The notes: a model not told the origin generated them from the sequence alone. A stretch of DNA of 64,000 nt from Selaginella tamariscina (GCA_003024785.1 PUQB01000010.1:678740-742739), one strand, 5' to 3'. Counted from the stretch's first letter, positions 22,175 to 34,356 are shown. Program-made: numbers and translations.

Positions 22175-24815
22175 CTAAGGACATCAAAGACTTGTTGGCA
22201 AAGTATTCGAACCTCTTTAAACCCATTTTAAGAGTTGTGAATCCCATGTTGACTACTTGGCATCACATCCCGACTGGTACAACTTGCCTGATTAGGATGG
22301 GGCTCAAGTAATGTTCTCCAAAGGAGAAGGATATCCTGAATCGTTGTGTGAGCGAGATGCTGGAGTTGAAGGTGATATGTAAGTCCTAAAGTCTGTGGGC
22401 AGTAGAACCACATTTAGTTTTGAAGTTGGATGGGATTGTATGTTTCACTATTGACTTTCGGCTAGTGAATGATGTTTCCGTTTCATATTCACTACCCTAG
22501 GTGGATGATTTAATTAATGTGTTGGGGAACAACCGATACTTCATTATCCTTGACATGGCTTCTAGCTATTAGTAAATCCTTATGGTTCCTGAAGACAACA
22601 TTTTGAACACCATTTGACTTGTATGAATTTATTATTATTGGTTGGGGCCATGCAACCTTTCAACGGATGATGGATGAATTGTTAGAGGGCCTTGAGAAGT
22701 TTGCACGTGCATATATTACGTGGGAGGAGCATCTTCAGCAATTAGAGTGGGTCCTACAGCGATTAGAGCAATACGGGCTAAAGTTGAAAGAAAAGAAGTG
22801 CAAGTTCAAATGTATTTTCTTGAAGTACTTAGGATTCATCATCACAGCGGATGGTGTGAAGGTGGATCCAAAAAGACCTTGGTTGTACGAAAATTTCATG
22901 CTCCTGAGTCAGTGGCCGAGTTGTTGAGAAAGGTGACATACATGGTGAGGTTTGTTCTGCAGTTCTCATATTTGACAACTCCATTGCAAGGATTGTTGAA
23001 ATAAGAAACTCAGTTCCTGTGGTCCAGAAAGTGTCAGAAGGCATTCGAGGACATTAAGGCGCTATTGAGATCTTCACCTTTGTTACGGTATTCGGACTTT
23101 AACAAATCCTTCATTCTTCGAACTGATGCTTCAAAGTGGGGTTGGGAGTAGATCTAATGCAAGAGACTCTCGATTGACATCGGTACCCGATCACTTATCC
23201 AAACTGAAGCCTTAATGATGCAAAGAAAAACTATTCCATCACAAACAAGGAATGCATAGGCCTCTTAAAAGTTCCATGTGTATTTACATGGCTCCGACAT
23301 GTTGGTGGAAACCAATCATGCTATAGTCAACTCGATCATGAAGAGGAAGAATGTGACAAGACAACTTGTGCGTCAGGCTTTGATTCTACAAGGGTATTGA
23401 TTTTGGGTTATTCATCGGCCAGGATCTAGCATGGTGGACGTGGATGCATTATCCTGAGCTCTTGTGGTGGTGGCGGCACATGTAGCATTGTTGCCAAACG
23501 CCCTCTTCGATCGCATCCTTCGTAGGCGAGAAGACATTGTGGAGGCCCAGAAAGCGAAGTTGTGGATCATGAGGTTGCGTGAAGTCTTGAGCGATGATGA
23601 TCTTAACTTTTGTACATATGCACGGTCATTTAAATTAATGAATGACATGCTTGTGTTTGTTGGAGATGGTTCCAAGTGTCGTGTGGTGGCTCCTTTGATT
23701 TACATTAACTCCTAATTGTAGTTCTTTCATAATAACCTGATGTCTAGACACATGGATTCCAACAGTGCCTTGAAAGGATTCAACAACACCTATATTGGCC
23801 CTGATTGCGGCAAGACCTGCATGAGTACATTCATATATGTTTGGAATGTTAACAACATAATGTGTCCACACTTCCTCCTGTTATAGCCTTGGAGCCAATT
23901 CAAGTTTCTCGCCCTTTAAGTTGGTAGTTTATGACATCATGGGGCCATTTCTTGTGTTGCAGTTTGCATCATCATGTGCTCTAATTATTTAACTTGGTGG
24001 TTAGAAGTGTGTGCTTTGCTAGATGCTATAGTAACTTCTATTATCAAGTTATTGCTATCTCAAGTGGTGTCGAGGCATGGTTACCATGAGCAAATTTTAT
24101 TAGATCAACGAAGTCCGACAACAAAAGCAGTAGCTTTGTTGATGCAACAATTGCAAATTTAACAATCTTTTGCCTTAGCTTATCATCTTAAGACTAATGG
24201 TTTGGTGAAACAATTGAACAGAACTTTCAAAGACATGTTCACCAAGTACGTAAGCACTGACCATATGAATTGCAATATGTGGCTTCCTTATTTCCAATTT
24301 GTTTATGTTTCAGCCCCTCACAAGTCAACATGGATTTCCCCATTCAAAGCTTTGTATGGTCGTGAATTTGTGTTGCCACCGGCAATTGACATTGCTACTC
24401 AAGAGGCATGGTACATGGATGGGTGTATATGGTTAAAGCATTTGAACCAAGTCCTTTCTCTGTTGTATGCTCAAGATGGAGAACAGTTAGTCTGGGCGCA
24501 AGAGTATCAATGCCAAACTTATAATTAACGACATTGAACACCACCTCAATATCAAGTAGGAGATTTGGTTCTCGTCAAGCTTCCGAGACTAAAGAATCAA
24601 ATGTATGTAGTAGAGCTCCAACCATAATGGGTTGGGCCATGAAGTGTTGAAGAATAGTTGGGGACACAAGTGTATTGCTTGAGGTGTCGTGATGGCATTC
24701 GAGAGTTGCAACATGTTGCACATGTGTATTGGCTATTTCCATTCCACTAGTGGACATTCATCCAAGGAGAAGAACAACCTTGATAGGTAGACGGCAAGTC
24801 CTGAAAGGGGGATGA
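22175..24815 (+). pseudogene. Element D pol remnant (RT, RNase H, integrase)
   Basis: RT fragments LDGIVCFTIDFRLVND and NNRYFIILDMASSY are at 22420-22575, KYLGFIITADGVKVDP at 22820-22870, and ALYGREFVLPPAID near 24350 is the integrase C-terminal GxxP-type block. HLKTNGLVKQLNRTFKDMF near 24190-24240 is the third catalytic motif region, with Lys replacing the usual Glu. Frequent stops show it is long dead. Confidence 0.7.
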
Positions 24816-25042
24816 TGTAAGGTTTCATGGTATATATATGATATATATGCCTTGTACGACGTAAGGTTCCATGGTATATATGTGGTATATAAGCCATGTA
24901 GACTTCATGGGTATTTACTCCACATAAGCACCACATGGCGCCAGGATTTACTTGGCACCAAACGCACGGATACTTAATATATTGCCATGTATGAGACGAA
25001 CTTAATCAGATGTATTTGGTACTCACTCTCACGCCTCTCTCA
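24816..25042 (+). repeat. 3' LTR of element D
   Basis: Starts TGTAAGG after the purine tract 'gaaagggggatga' and ends near 'ctctctca'. It shows the same doubled 'ggtt(t/c)catggtatatat' structure as 5309-5540. Confidence 0.65.
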
Positions 25043-25290
25043 AAAGAAAGAATATTTTTAACATATTCTATATTTAAGCTATCTTTCCGATTAAATAGTT
25101 TTTAAATTAAAATATGCCTAACACTTTGATATATATATTTATAATGTAGCTTAGATAATTGTGTATATACACACTCACGTACATATACATGGTTATACAT
25201 AATCAATATACATGGTTATACATTAATTCATTAATATACAGGTTAATTAACATGTTTATACAGTATTATGCTGTTGTCTCGAAGTGTTTA
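25043..25290. other. AT-rich spacer between element D and the MLO gene
   Basis: AT-rich with short 'acatggttatacat' repeats. No gene is seen. It may contain the MLO 3' untranslated region. Confidence 0.5.
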
Positions 25291-27814
25291 CTATAACATC
25301 ATGTGCGTTGCTTTCATTTCCATCCACTGAACTTCTTTTCTGTTCTTCTTCAACCCATCGTAATGGGAACCCATTTACATAATGTATATAATTAAGTTTA
25401 ATAATAAATATTTTAATAATATACTTTGGGTTTTCGTAATATAATTTAATATAGTGAATGTATACTAAGAACGATACCTGGGCAAGAAGAGCGTACAGAG
25501 GCAGTGTAGTATAACTACATTGAAATAGGATGAGAACTCTGTAAGTCACAAAACTTTTGTGAGAGCGTACACACACACACATACACACACATACACACGT
25601 GCACACGCACACACACCCAGATATAATATGTAGACTCGCAGTTGTCTTGTTCATCATTAGACAAGAATCCCATCCAAAAGTGGCCAAACAAACAGTAAAA
25701 GGCTGATACTAATATTTTAATACTAATACTTACCCACATCCAGAAGAAAAGTGCAAGTTCAAAGGCATTCTGTATAAATTAAACAATTAAATAAATATAA
25801 TTATATATATTAATATTTAAAATACCTGGAAAATAGTGAAATGAAGTAAATGGAGGAGCAATCTAGGTGTACCAAACCAGAAAACATTATCTTGAAGGTT
25901 TACAGGTTTCCCTGAGTTTTTTAATATCTCAACAGCTAAAGTACTGAGTATATGTTGAAGTTTTGCACCAAGTAAAAGAAGCACCTGTTATGCATACATT
26001 ATTAAATAATTAATAATTAATAATAAACTTACAATAATTGGAAGAAACGTAACCCAGAGGTATGTATACCAACCTACATCACTGTATTAGTTTAGGGTTC
26101 AGGGTTTAAGGTTTAAGCAACCATACCATGAACATTGAGCAGGAAGAATACGACCACGTATATCCAAAAATATTCACTATAAAATAACACATTAGTAGTG
26201 TGTATTAACTTTCATATTTACCTTACAATATTAATATAAACACCTCACACACACACTTGATGTATGTACACAAAAGTTTTTATTTATGGTGTATATATTG
26301 TAAGTGTATGTATATATGTATGTTACGCATGCATGTATATGTGTGTGTGTGTGTCTACACATGCACATACACACACACAACCTCATCCCAATAACAGTTT
26401 TCAGATCTTTGGCAATGGACGCTTTGAGATATACATGAAAATCGAAGTTTTCAACCAGAGAGTGTTTCTAGAAATAATAAATTATTAATATTTAATATTT
26501 AGTTATTTATATATTAACTTACTAAGACGAAAGTCCTACGTATTGTATGGTAATCTCCCTTGTAACAGACCAAGCAAATTGTTGTAGAAATGTTACCTGT
26601 TATAGTTTAATATTATAAAGTTTAATAATATAAATTTATATTTATTTAATATTTAACAAATTATTAAAAAGGCTTACAAGAAAAACTGATATGAGAGGAG
26701 CTTCTAATATGCCTCAAAATAAACTTCTTTTCTCCATCAGCGTCATTTTATAGCCATCTGAATAAGTATTTGAATATATACTTATAATATAGGAATACAT
26801 ATTTATATATAAATTTATACAAGATATATGAATAAAAAAATATTCTGAGATATATGAATACCAGTCTGTGCTTCAGTGTCCCATTTTTTCCAAGAATGTA
26901 TCTGTCATCAAAATATAAAACAAATTATTGATAATTATATAATATATTATATAGAATTTAATATTAAATAATTTTCATACCTTTCTCCCACCGAGATATA
27001 CAGTTGCTAGACTATATGAAATGTGGACGACACCTAGCATGAAGATAAACATATGAAGATCATGTATATCAGTGGCACTAAGTATGGGCACCCCTGGCAT
27101 AAATCACATTTTAATTTATTTTTTTAATAAGTAATTCAATAAATATTAATAAAATTTCGTGTATTTAAATTTAGAGAGTAGTTTTATATTTATATTAATT
27201 AATTTAATTAAATTTAACCTTTTTTGTGCAGTTGCTGCTACTATTAGGTCCATTAACAGCTAGTAATTTTCGAGATTTAATATCTGTATGAAGTTGGAGG
27301 CTGTGCATATTGACTGGATTTACAAGGGAGCTAGTTTGAATTAAACTCTGTGATACACACACTTCAGTGGTAAATGCTTGTGAAACTGCTAGTAATAGTG
27401 AAATAACACCAAGTAGCATCAACTCTAATAAACAAAATCATTAATTAAATATACTGATAATTTACATTTAATTAAATTTAATATATCTATTATACTATTG
27501 TTTTATAAACTATAATAAGTAATACAAATACTTAAAAATGTTTATTTAAAATACCTTCTTTGATGTTCTCAAGAGCATTCTTAAAAGGGAGACTCTGCTC
27601 CCGTCCCTTAATCCACTGGAGTGAGAAAGACTTAAGTAAACATAGATACACACACACATACACATATACACACATAACACACACACACACATACCGAGCC
27701 AGCGTAGTGAATTGTGCGTTGAGCTGCAATAGAAACTAGAACAATGATAGTAACAATTGAAGCAGTGGCCCATGTTGGTGTGACTTCTAATGTGGAACCT
27801 GCTCCTGGTGCCAT
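25291..27814 (-). CDS. MLO: MLO-like seven-transmembrane protein
   Basis: ATG at 27814, stop complement at 25291-25293. It has about thirteen minus-strand exons, the first four being 27695-27814, 27555-27615, 27219-27424 and 26981-27093. Family landmarks in order are TLEVTPTWATASIV (TM1), FKNALENIKE then ELMLLGVISLLLAVSQ (TM2), DIHDLHMFIFMLGVVHISYS (TM3), WKKWDTEAQT, VTFLQQFAWSV, ENFDFHVYLKASI, GWYTYLWVTFLPII, LLLLGAKLQHILSTLAVEI, DNVFWFGTPRLLLHLLHF, NAFELALFFWMW, FGWDSCLM, and LILFQCSYTTLPLYALLAQ followed by MGS. MLO proteins sit in the plasma membrane and act in calcium signalling and mildew susceptibility (family knowledge). The tail after MGS is only about 27 residues, so the calmodulin-binding tail is short or missing. 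Single-base frame gaps are seen near 27220 and in the exon near 26700, and the last acceptor is not AG. Confidence 0.9.
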
Positions 27815-28670
27815 CTATTTATCAAATAAATCACTTAATAATTTTTTTAATATTTTATATACTAGAAATGTAGTTAAAATATTGAAAATATTTATTAATT
27901 TATTTTTATTCTCAAAAGATGATTACCTTCGTGGGGTATATTTTAAGTTATGTCGTTTCATCATACGTGTTATTTAACTTTAAACAAACGAAGTATCTTT
28001 CAGTATAAATGTATATGCTATTTTATTGTTTAATAATTTGTCGATACATGAGAGAAGAACATATAGTTTTAACCGTCGGATTGGCATTACTGGAATTGAC
28101 AATCGTGACCGTCGGATTCGTGCGCACGGTGGATGGTTCAGATCAATTTAATCAAACATGTTATGTTAGAGAACACTTAGATGATTGCTGTATTTGTGAA
28201 TACGTTAAATTAAGAGGATTTATAACTTAAAATGGTGTTTTATATAATATATACATTTTTGTTATGTGAATATCGAAATGATTTATTAAAAATTTATCTT
28301 CCAAATGCATATATAATTAAGCCAGCTAATTATAATTTAGGGAAGGGGCAAATATATAACAATTTAAACAATATGGATGATATTTATAATTCTAGATAAA
28401 TATGTTATAATAGTTATCATCATTATAGATAATATATTTGCGTGTATATTGCGCTTCAGTTGGACCAAAACAGACAGTAACATGCAGGAATAATACTCTC
28501 TCTCTCTCACACAACACACGATTGAGAGCCACACGTCTCTTCGTGGTTAACCAGAGTTGTGTGTTACATACTGTATTGTACCCATATATATATTGCACAC
28601 ACACACACACACATATCAACTATAAATAAATATAAGTTTGAAGTATAGAGTTCCATGAATGTTTTAGCTT
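27815..28670. other. Intergenic region upstream of the MLO gene
   Basis: AT-rich. It contains two copies of 'gaccgtcggatt' type sequence near 28070-28125 in a more GC-rich patch, which may be promoter or 5' untranslated sequence for the MLO gene. A CT run and a CA run lie at 28497-28510 and 28595-28612. The 73-codon ORF at 28009-28230 has no recognisable feature. Confidence 0.4.
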
Positions 28671-28910
28671 GCAGCCATCAAGCGTCTTGATGAGATTGTA
28701 GACGATTTACATATACATTAAACACTATATACACATGTATAATACGTTTATATACCCGGGCTGATTATGAGAAAGACTTAGTTAAACTGTTTTACAGAAA
28801 GTATACTATGAAGCCAGATCCTAAACTAAGACATATTCATTACCAGAAGAGCTTGAGATAGATATGTCTAAGAATGTGAAAGTTCATAGACGTGCATGTA
28901 TATACATATA
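28671..28910 (+). CDS. Possible short exons of an unidentified gene
   Basis: After 'ttttag' at 28669 the plus strand reads LAAIKRLDEIVDDLH. After an intron-like stretch it reads RADYEKDLVKLFYRKYTMKP, then, following a one-base break, LPEELEIDMSKNVKVHR. The composition (charged, helical) looks protein-coding but I recognise no family and see no start codon. It could be a gene fragment. Confidence 0.3.
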
Positions 28911-29130
28911 AGGGGTACGGTAGAGAGAGAGAGAGAGAGAGAGAAGTAATAGCCTGTGTATTGTCATGCTTGAGTAAAGGTATACTGTTATGTTTTTTAA
29001 TGTTAAACATTTACATGATCTGTACAAATCAATCTAAAGTATACGGTTCGTCTATATGTGAACAAAATACATCCATACATACCATATATATATATATATT
29101 ATTTTAATTAAAAAAAAAAGAAAAAGGAAT
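28911..29130. other. Microsatellite-bearing spacer
   Basis: A GA run (28921-28944), an AT run near 29080 and a poly-A stretch at 29110. No gene is seen. Confidence 0.5.
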
Positions 29131-30699
29131 TTAGTACTTGCCTCGTACAGAGTACCATTTAAGCTTCATTAACATCCAGAGAGGGGAAAATCACACACTC
29201 CTCGCTGCAACTTTGGATCAAATGGATTAAACCCACTCTTCATTAAACTCATTAAAAACTGCTCGTGGGAACTGCTGGTAAAAGCACAGGAACTGCATTC
29301 TTTGGCACGTCTGAAGAAGAAATTGTTATTAATTTAATTATACACTTAGATTATACATATTTAATTATTATACAAATAAATAAATAACCTTTTGAAAGCT
29401 TTCTAGCCTTCTCCAAGTGTGAATGTGCAACAGATGCAAACGTCATAAAACTGCTCGAGCCACTCCCTCATCCTGTTTAAGCCTGTAAAAGTCCTAATAA
29501 TTAAATAAATTAGCCTTATTATGTGTATAGTTTTCAAAATATTATGTACAGCAAAGCATTGTTTAATTTATATAAAGAACATATTAATGTATAATATATA
29601 TGACAAAGAATCACATATGTAAAATATTACCTCCTGTGACGTATTTTGCAGCAACTTCTACAGGAATATGCAATTCCGCTGCGAGCTATGAAACCTCGTA
29701 CCTTCACGAAATAACTTAAAGATTAATTATAACATACATGTACACATACATACAAGCATGAAAGTGTATACACACACACACACACATGTGTCAATCACTT
29801 AGCATATGAACACAAATATATTGAAGTGAAACCTTCGAGTAGTAGTGAAATGCCGGCAGCTTTTCCAGTATGTGAAGCCGCATGATCAGCCTTGGTGTTT
29901 TTAATACCTGTCAGCGCCAGATGAGAGAGAGAAGAGAGAGAGAGAGAGACATGTTTACATATGCATTACCTGCTGCCTCAAGAGTGAGGTACAATAAGGC
30001 CGATGCTGTGCTTTCTGCATACTCCTCGATCTCTGTCATGTTTTCGGTGGACTTCAGGACAGGGATACCATCAGATAGTCAAATAGCGTGTCTCTGTGTG
30101 TGCGTGTGTATGTGTGTGTGCGTTGGCTTTCTATGCTTTCCATACATACACTAACATACACGTACAATAATATGTATGTGCATAAATATGTGTGATACAT
30201 ATATGTAATGGATGTATTTGCACCTTGTGGTCTCAATATCTGATATCCTTGCATCAATGATCCTCGTAAACCAGTGCTTCTAAGCTTACGTTCCCGGTGA
30301 ACTTGTTCAAGTAGATTAAGCACTGGATGATCTGGAGCTTTCCCTTGTAAAGACCATCCATGGAATCTTTCCACCACCTATAAAACATCAATCATTATGT
30401 ACGTGTGTGTGTGCGAGCGTGCGTGTGTATGTGTGAGAGAGAGAGACTTAGTTATTATATGTAATGTAACATAGTGTGTACACAAACACACACACGCACA
30501 CACACACGTACATGAGACGCATTGTGGCTAGGTTGGCTCCTTAGCGTTGTCTTTGGCGTTGCAGTTTCAACGTTGAATGCGCGAAGAGCAAATGCGGCAT
30601 CTCGAATATTCTTGGAAGCTGTAATAAGCAGAGGTAATTCTTGTAGTCATATTTGCGGACTTTATCCACGCAGTAATTTAATGCACTCGTCCTGCTCAT
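29131..30699 (-). CDS. NDUFAF6-like protein (squalene/phytoene synthase fold)
   Basis: ATG at 30699 gives MSRTSALNYCVDKVRKYDYK, then AAFALRAFNVETA. The stop is at 29131-29133. Exons include 30512-30699, 30224-30377, and further exons near 29970-30070, 29830-29910, 29630-29700, 29395-29480 and 29131-29320. Landmarks are RIIDARISDIE, EEYAESTASALLYLTLEAAG, KADHAASHTGKAAG, ELHIPVEVAAKYVTGG, SFMTFASVAHSHLEKARKLS, KNAVPVLLPAVP, and a C-terminus LMKLKWYSVRGKY. This order matches plant NDUFAF6-type proteins, which act in mitochondrial complex I assembly and lack prenyl-synthase activity (family knowledge). At least four single-base gaps break the frame, several at homopolymers, so either the sequence has deletion errors or this is a recent pseudogene. 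Confidence 0.85.
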
Positions 30700-31186
30700 G
30701 TATTAATCCTGCCTAATACCAGTCATTAGTGTGTGTGTGGCATTCTTATTTAAAATAAAAAGAAGTTTTGTATAAATGGTGGACTGTATATAATATATAT
30801 TCATATTACATAGATATATGTACGAGTGTTTCTCGTTTTATACTGAATATACATACATATCTATCTATCTATCTATCTATATAGACACACACACACACAC
30901 ACATTATACATATGTATATAGAAAATCACATGTGACATGGTCATAATGTGCATATGTGTGGTAAAGACAGAATTAGACATGTACTATAACAATACAATTA
31001 TAGATTTCATAAATCTCTAAATCAGTATTAAAATTAAAAAAACAAAAAATGAGTATATAAGATTACGTACCTGGATCTGATAGTAGCTGTGGACTGTGAG
31101 AACCCTAAAACAGAGGTTTCATCTGTTTTAGGGTTTATAATTTTTGATGTTTTAGGGTTCATTATATGCTCTGTTTAGGGTTTATG
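30700..31186. other. Divergent promoter region
   Basis: Lies between the NDUFAF6-like gene (leftward) and the 31.2-kb gene (rightward). It contains a (CTAT)n run near 30860, a CA run at 30886-30903, and three 'gttttaggg(t)tt' telomere-motif (TTTAGGG) units at 31118-31180 close to the downstream start. Plant 'telo boxes' near start sites are common in genes of the translation and mitochondrial machinery. 31030-31170 resembles 1380-1700. Confidence 0.45.
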
Positions 31187-31603
31187 AGTGCTGGGGCGAT
31201 GTCGAAGCTTGCGAGGACCGCTGGCAGGCTTCTGTGGAGGCGATCGATCGCGGATGACGTATTGAAGAGGTTTGTAGACGCAGATGCTTCTCTATCTGCA
31301 AAATTGGATCAAATCCAGCGAAAGAACTATAGATTTCACACCCAGATTGAGCTACAAGAATGTGGGAACAGGCATGTGTGTGTAAGGGTGCGTGCGTGCG
31401 TGTGTGTATACGGAGTGTTTGATTCCTCCAATTAGGGCCTTGATTTACGTGGATGAGTTCACTGGCGATGGATTCTGGCTGCCAGGGATTGAGAATGCGG
31501 AAGTTGAAGCGAGCAGTGTAAAGAAGAAGAGAGGAAGAAAGAACAAGCATAAACAGAGGAAGCTCCGTCGTAGAGATCGGCATACCACCAAAGAAGAACA
31601 ATG
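31187..31603 (+). CDS. Small basic protein, possibly mitochondrial ribosome-related
   Basis: Exon 1 from ATG at about 31187 (or 31200) reads MSKLARTAGRLLWRRSIADD, an Arg-rich, acid-poor start like a mitochondrial presequence, then FVDADASLSAKLDQIQRKNY. An intron with a TG-rich donor region (about 31370-31432) ends in 'attag'. Exon 2 reads IYVDEFTGDGFWLPGIENA and finishes with a strongly basic tail KKKRGRKNKHKQRKLRRRDR, stop at 31601-31603. The basic tail recalls the C-terminus of mS38/AURKAIP1-type proteins, but that is only a resemblance. The donor (GTAAGG near 31381 or a GC donor) is unresolved. Confidence 0.5.
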
Positions 31604-31670
31604 ATTGTTTTCTTCTGCTGTAATGAGGGTAATGGAATGCAGATTCTCTAGTATCACATTGTGTTGTGTG

Positions 31671-31729
<59 letters not shown>

Positions 31730-32549
31730 TTGTGTGTAAATGTACAGGTGTGTGTGTGGTGTGTGTGCAGTGATAACTTTGAAAGTTTCCACTAGTCATA
31801 TTATAAATGAACAGAGAAGAGAGAGATTACTTCCCTTTATTTGCATATGTTAAGCTTTGAAATTTTAAAGTTAAAAAGAAAATTATGAAACAAATAAATA
31901 AAAAATATAAATAAAATATTTAACAATGATTACTTTTTATTTTCAGTTTTGGAACTGTTAAATAATAAATTGATCATGTAGTATTTTCTTGTCCACATGT
32001 TTGTTATATTTAACACATAATGTTAAGTAGTCTTATCTCAAGGTTTTATAATATATAATAAATTTTAATATCGATATACATCTTATAAACAACTTATTAA
32101 GTTACTACCAATAACCAACATGCACATATGTAAAACTATGTGTATATTTATTATGTAAACACTACATATATATATTTAATTATGTTAATTTGACAAGCGT
32201 ACTTGTACATGTATGTGCATTATATATACGGGACCTTAAACAAACCTTTAGGTTAATACATTTTATTTATACATATTATTAATTAATTAAATTAATACAA
32301 AGGGCCAAAGAGCATTGTTGAATGATGACCCATGGATATTTTTTATAAAGGGGCAAGGAAATAACTACCAAGGTAATAAACGGAAATTATATAAATTTAT
32401 AATAAACTTATTCTTAAGTTTGTAGTGAGTAATAAGTAGGAGCAAAAATAACTATTTAAAATATGATATCATTTTAAAGGGAACAAAATAGCTATTTTAA
32501 ATAATTATTCATTTTGTTTCATGCATTGTAGACTTTATAATGGGTTGGA
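31604..32549. other. Intergenic, AT-rich with one large microsatellite
   Basis: A (GT)n(GA)n tract lies at about 31665-31722 and a GT tract near 31748. Beyond 31.8 kb the DNA is AT-rich and apparently empty up to the LTR of element A. Confidence 0.6.
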
Positions 32550-32763
32550 TGTTACAAACTCAATATAATGAATCAAAAAATATTCCCCAAAAAGGTATAA
32601 GTTAAAATACCTAAGGAGCTATACCTAGATCTAAGAGAGAATTAAGGGCACACTATTATTGGAAGCCTTTCTTGGAGAGCAGCGTGTGGAGACTAGAGAC
32701 AGCTCGGGGGAGGTCGTGTGGTCTTGTGAGGGTCTCTAAAATTGTATGTAGTGGTGCCTAACA
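32550..32763 (+). repeat. 5' LTR of element A
   Basis: TGTTAC...CCTAACA, unusually short (214 bp) for plant gypsy elements. It matches 37151-37368 nearly throughout, apart from small indels and substitutions near the start. Confidence 0.9.
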
Positions 32764-32765
32764 AT

Positions 32766-32778
32766 TGGTATCGGAGGC
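32766..32778 (+). promoter_or_regulatory. Primer-binding site of element A (initiator tRNA-Met type)
   Basis: TGGTATCGGAGGC begins three bases after the LTR. It matches the complement of the 3' end of initiator tRNA-Met (TGGTATCAGAGC) with one substitution and one extra base. It contrasts with the self-primer sites of elements C and E. Confidence 0.85.
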
Positions 32779-32788
32779 AAGGTTCGAG

Positions 32789-33880
32789 ATGAGTGACCGG
32801 TGAGAAGGAGAGGACAACACCAATGAGGAGTGGACAAACCAGGAAATCGTGTTCGAACTATACGCTATGGCAAAGGATTCCAAGCAATTCAAGAGATACG
32901 TGACTGGTTCTTTGGAGGTGATTCGTGAGCGGTTGGATACTATTGAAGATCAACTTGCTCAAGGAACCGTGAACTGGTAAGAGCAGGGTGCTAGATCGTC
33001 TTTGCGTTCCACCTTTTACCGGTAAAGAATCCGCGATGAGGCTATGAGTTGGCTTGAGATAGCAGCGAACTTGCTCACTGCAACAGGGAGTGACTACCGA
33101 GTAGGCTATGATAGCTGTATCAGTACCTTGAAGGATAAAGCTGCGAGGTGGTGGACACGCATTCGAAATCATCGCTAGTTAGCTCACCAAGTGATGATTG
33201 CAACTTGGGAGGAGTTCTCTGAGCCTATTTAAGAAGGAGTATGCTTCTCGGTTCAATGTGTCTCATGCAAGGCGTGAATTGCGACATTTAGAGCAAGGGA
33301 AGATGACATTGGACGATTATATTGAGAAATTGAGTCAATTACTTTGCCATGTACCTGACGTGTCTATCAACCAGCAGAAGGATTATTTTGTAGATGGGCT
33401 GCGAAGTGCTAACTTGCATAGACATCTTAACTTGGTGATTTAGTCCAAGACTTTAGAGGAGCTGTTCGAATATGCTCGCTTTGCTAAATGAGGAGGATAA
33501 GGTGTTTAAGGAGAATGAGCGACATGGCAAGAAGCGTGGTAGGAGCACCTCTCCAAGTCCTCGTGAGCACCAGGAGTATAGAGGGAATAGCCATCGTGCT
33601 AGGCCGAAGTCCAAGCTGGTAGTTTCTAGTTCTTATCGCACCGACAATCGGCCTAAGAAGATTGTCAAGGTGTTTGATAGTGAACGTTGCCACCTGTGTG
33701 GAGAGGTGGGACACTGGAAGGCCAATTGTCCAAGGAGGAACAAGCCAAGGGCAAGGGGTTCAATGGTGACAAGGACAAGGAGGCACCTAAGAAGCTTCAA
33801 GAGATGGAGGAGAGGAACACAAAGAAAGGAGATAGTTCTAAGCCATGAGGTAAATTTCTGTCTGTTCTTGCTCGACAGGT
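32789..33880 (+). pseudogene. Element A gag (stop codons and frame breaks)
   Basis: ATG at 32789. Readable blocks are KQFKRYVTGSLEVIRERLDT (coiled coil), ARWWTRIRNHR-like near 33150, FNVSHARRELRHLEQGKMTL and VDGLRSANLHRHLNLV (retrotransposon gag domain), then basic KKRGRSTSPSPREHQ and the zinc knuckle CHLCGEVGHWKANC near 33690. In-frame TGA at 32801 and TAG at 33441 could be C-to-T changes (CGA and CAG). A frame change lies near 33475. Confidence 0.8.
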
Positions 33881-34235
33881 AAATTGCATGGCACGGGAGG
33901 AGCCACACACACGTGCTATTGTGGTGGAGGGACGACTTGGTGAACGTCCAGTGCGAATCCTCTTGGATAGCGGAAGTAGCGATAACTTTGTATCAGCAAA
34001 GTTAGTGCAGGAGTGCAGCTTGCCCATGAAGACTGTGCCTCAATACGAGATTGAGGGCTCAGCTACTGTCACACAAAGCTGGGATGCTTGTGTGGAGGAG
34101 TTACAGCTGACAGTTGGCAAAACTCAATTGGTGGAGACTTTCTTCCTTGCGGAGCTAGCATGTGTGGACCTCATCCTTGGGATGAGCTGGCTAGAGCGTG
34201 TGGATCCTGAGATCAATGGAAAATCAAGCGAGTGA
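33881..34235 (+). CDS. Element A protease domain
   Basis: One open frame from about 33888 reads RPVRILLDSGSSDNFVSAKL, with the retropepsin catalytic DSG near 33967, and ends CVDLILGMSWLERVDPEI, the conserved Leu-Gly block. It matures Gag-Pol. It is separated from RT by about 120 bp of linker with stops. The segment 34020-34135 is the one multiplied five-fold in element B. Confidence 0.8.
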
Positions 34236-34356
34236 AGCTTGAGTATAGTGGAGTGAAAGACACTTGGTTTGAAACAAGGCTTGAGTCTCCAACAAGTATC
34301 TTTCTACTATGTCTTTGAAGAAATATCCTCCATAATAAAGAGATCGAGTCTTTCTG

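Larger units (their letters stand above)
5309..25042 (+). mobile_element. Old Ty3/gypsy element D, host of the nest
   Basis: Related direct repeats of about 230 bp bound this region (about 5309-5540 and 24816-25042). Both contain a doubled 'ggttccatggtatatat' block followed by 'ttcatgggtat' and 'ctactccacat'. A purine tract (aaagggggatga) lies just left of the right LTR, as expected for a plus-strand element. D's protease lies near 11.9 kb, and its reverse transcriptase and integrase remnants lie at 22.2-24.8 kb. They are separated by elements E and C. 'gaaag' occurs just left of the 5' LTR and within eight bases of the right end, but the duplication is not clean. The LTRs are strongly diverged and the pol is full of stops, so D is the oldest layer. 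Confidence 0.65.

Noticed and set aside
31182..31799. 205-codon minus-strand ORF
   Set aside because: Mostly microsatellite translation plus the antisense of the 31.2-kb gene. No domain is seen.
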